DNA of 64,000 nt, from contig CAJTWM010000001.1 in NCBI GenBank assembly GCA_910579805.1, positions 248,001-312,000 of the forward strand, given 5' to 3'. The notes under the pieces were generated by a model. It saw nothing but the letters and a program-made list of their open reading frames with translations. It made no database searches and was not told the DNA's origin. Within the stretch, counting starts at the first letter, position 1; each line of letters begins with the position of its first letter. This document shows positions 63,316-64,000 of the stretch, piece by piece. Both the position numbers and the translations under genes were made by a program. The stretch is from an uncultured Lachnospiraceae bacterium (GTDB lineage Bacteria; Bacillota; Clostridia; Lachnospirales; Lachnospiraceae).

Positions 63316-63380
63316 GCTCCCATCTGTCCGCTTTTGCGGATACTCAAATCATGGAGGCTGAAAGCGTATTTCTTTCAACC
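63316..63380 (-). repeat. SD-hairpin repeat, copy 8 with a second stem-loop
   Basis: Minus-strand GATTTGAG, stem TCCGC-AAAA-GCGGA, then AGATGGGAGCAAAA before the exporter ATG (63311). The upstream stem GGTTGAAAG / CTTTCAGCC (63356-63380) pairs with one G-T on the minus strand. Nearly the same as copy 7. Confidence 0.75.
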
Positions 63381-63416
63381 TTCCAAATATGCTGCCTACG
63401 GCGTCAGTGCCGGGTT

Positions 63417-64000
63417 TTATATGGCCGCATTATAATTATGCAGTTCGGGATCCTCATAAGCATCCCAAAAAGATTGTCCCAGATTAATCTTTTCATCGGC
63501 GAAGTCTATAGTATCCAGCGCCGTAGTCACTATAGAGATGGCCAGTTTAAAGTGCGTTCCCTCTATAAAATTCAAAACCTCGATAGGAAATTTCCCCTTA
63601 ATGACCGTACACTCGGGAAACAAAGTCTCATAGTCCACCGTATCCCTTGGGTGCGGCTTGATCACCACATGGCATCCTTTCGCATAATCCCTGATAATAT
63701 CTTTGCAGATCTGAATCCTTGCTTCTAACGACCGGGGATGGGGCTGGGACAAAAACAGCATACAGTTTCCGTCCTTGGCCTTATTTCCCAGTTCTTCCAT
63801 AAACTGCCCGGCGTCGGGCATAAAAACCTTTAATATCATCTTTCTCTGACTGTCGCTTAACGCCAGTTCCAACGGCTTTCTCGGCACCTCCACATATTTC
63901 TCATAGTCATATTTCAGTACGGAACGGTCGTTGACTTCCATATCCAGACAGTATTTTCCATATCCGTTCTGGATAAAAATGATATTTCTCTTTGCCAAAA
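63417..64000 (-). CDS. Sialyltransferase/polysialyltransferase-like protein, partial
   Basis: The C-terminal 193 or more residues of a protein that runs past the right edge of the window. VVIKPHPRDTVDYETLFPE and AISIVTTALDTIDF resemble the HP and S-S/T motifs of bacterial GT52 and polysialyltransferase proteins, which bind CMP-sugars. The first visible codon is TTG but the gene most likely starts outside. It precedes the exporter and pse genes in transcription, so it is a candidate for transferring CMP-pseudaminic acid to the glycan. Family call moderate because the N-terminus is unseen. Confidence 0.6.
   Translation of the reverse strand, partial: LAKRNIIFIQNGYGKYCLDMEVNDRSVLKYDYEKYVEVPRKPLELALSDSQRKMILKVFMPDAGQFMEELGNKAKDGNCMLFLSQPHPRSLEARIQICKDIIRDYAKGCHVVIKPHPRDTVDYETLFPECTVIKGKFPIEVLNFIEGTHFKLAISIVTTALDTIDFADEKINLGQSFWDAYEDPELHNYNAAI

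Overview
This window is one long surface-glycan biosynthesis locus, 64 kb with almost no other gene content. Strong GGAGG-type ribosome binding sites, a moderate G+C content and the mix of families (EpsF-type GT4 enzymes, DUF6056, DUF5672, MBOAT/SGNH pairs, WbpP/TviB and PglC/PglF relatives, a pseudaminic acid set) suggest a Gram-positive clostridium, probably Lachnospiraceae. That placement is inference. There is no rRNA, tRNA, CRISPR array, transposase or phage gene. All genes run leftwards (minus strand) except an MBOAT/SGNH pair at 3.9-6.3 kb. No gene-free stretch exceeds 300 bases.

Layout, right to left in the direction of transcription. 64-60.5 kb: a cut-off sialyltransferase-like enzyme, a flippase-type ABC exporter and a GT2. 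60.2-50.9 kb: a pseudaminic acid cassette (pseB, pseC, pseF, pseI, pseG) with two acyltransferase-3 genes and a GT-C-like membrane protein. 50.9-30.5 kb: a second unit behind its own promoter, with polymerase, PglF/CapD-type dehydratase, small phosphoglycosyl transferase, UDP-HexNAc dehydrogenase and 4-epimerase (UDP-GalNAcA supply), a deacetylase, several GT4s, GT11 fucosyltransferase, asparagine-synthase-type amidotransferase, GT2, ABC exporter and DUF5672. 30.3-20.1 kb: GT2, a second amidotransferase, GT11-like, GT17, MBOAT plus SGNH partner, DUF6056 and a Wzy-like polymerase. 19.9-6.3 kb: a large WbaP/CpsE-type initiating transferase, GTs, a KpsS/LipB-like capsule enzyme, a GT-C protein, an ABC exporter, GT2, a CMP-nonulosonate synthetase fused to a HAD phosphatase, a fucosyltransferase-like GT and a broken AraC gene. 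3.7-0 kb: a NeuB-type synthase lacking the SAF domain, a GT-C protein and UDP-xylose synthase.

The parts add up to more than one glycan: two initiating transferases, three ABC flippases, two polymerases, two nonulosonate pathways, two amidotransferases and two MBOAT/SGNH acylation pairs. No Wzx flippase, Wzz regulator or tyrosine kinase is visible.

The most unusual signal lies between the genes. Eight copies of a short hairpin, with stems kept by compensatory and G-U changes on the transcribed strand, sit directly before start codons and carry the Shine-Dalgarno sequence in their 3' flank. Two of them (19.9 and 30.3 kb) belong to a larger composite: a branched RNA closed by a 19-bp stem, then a terminator hairpin, then the SD hairpin. 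One inner stem of the composite differs at three base pairs and all three are compensated. This is a candidate undescribed family of intercistronic regulatory RNA that also marks cassette boundaries.
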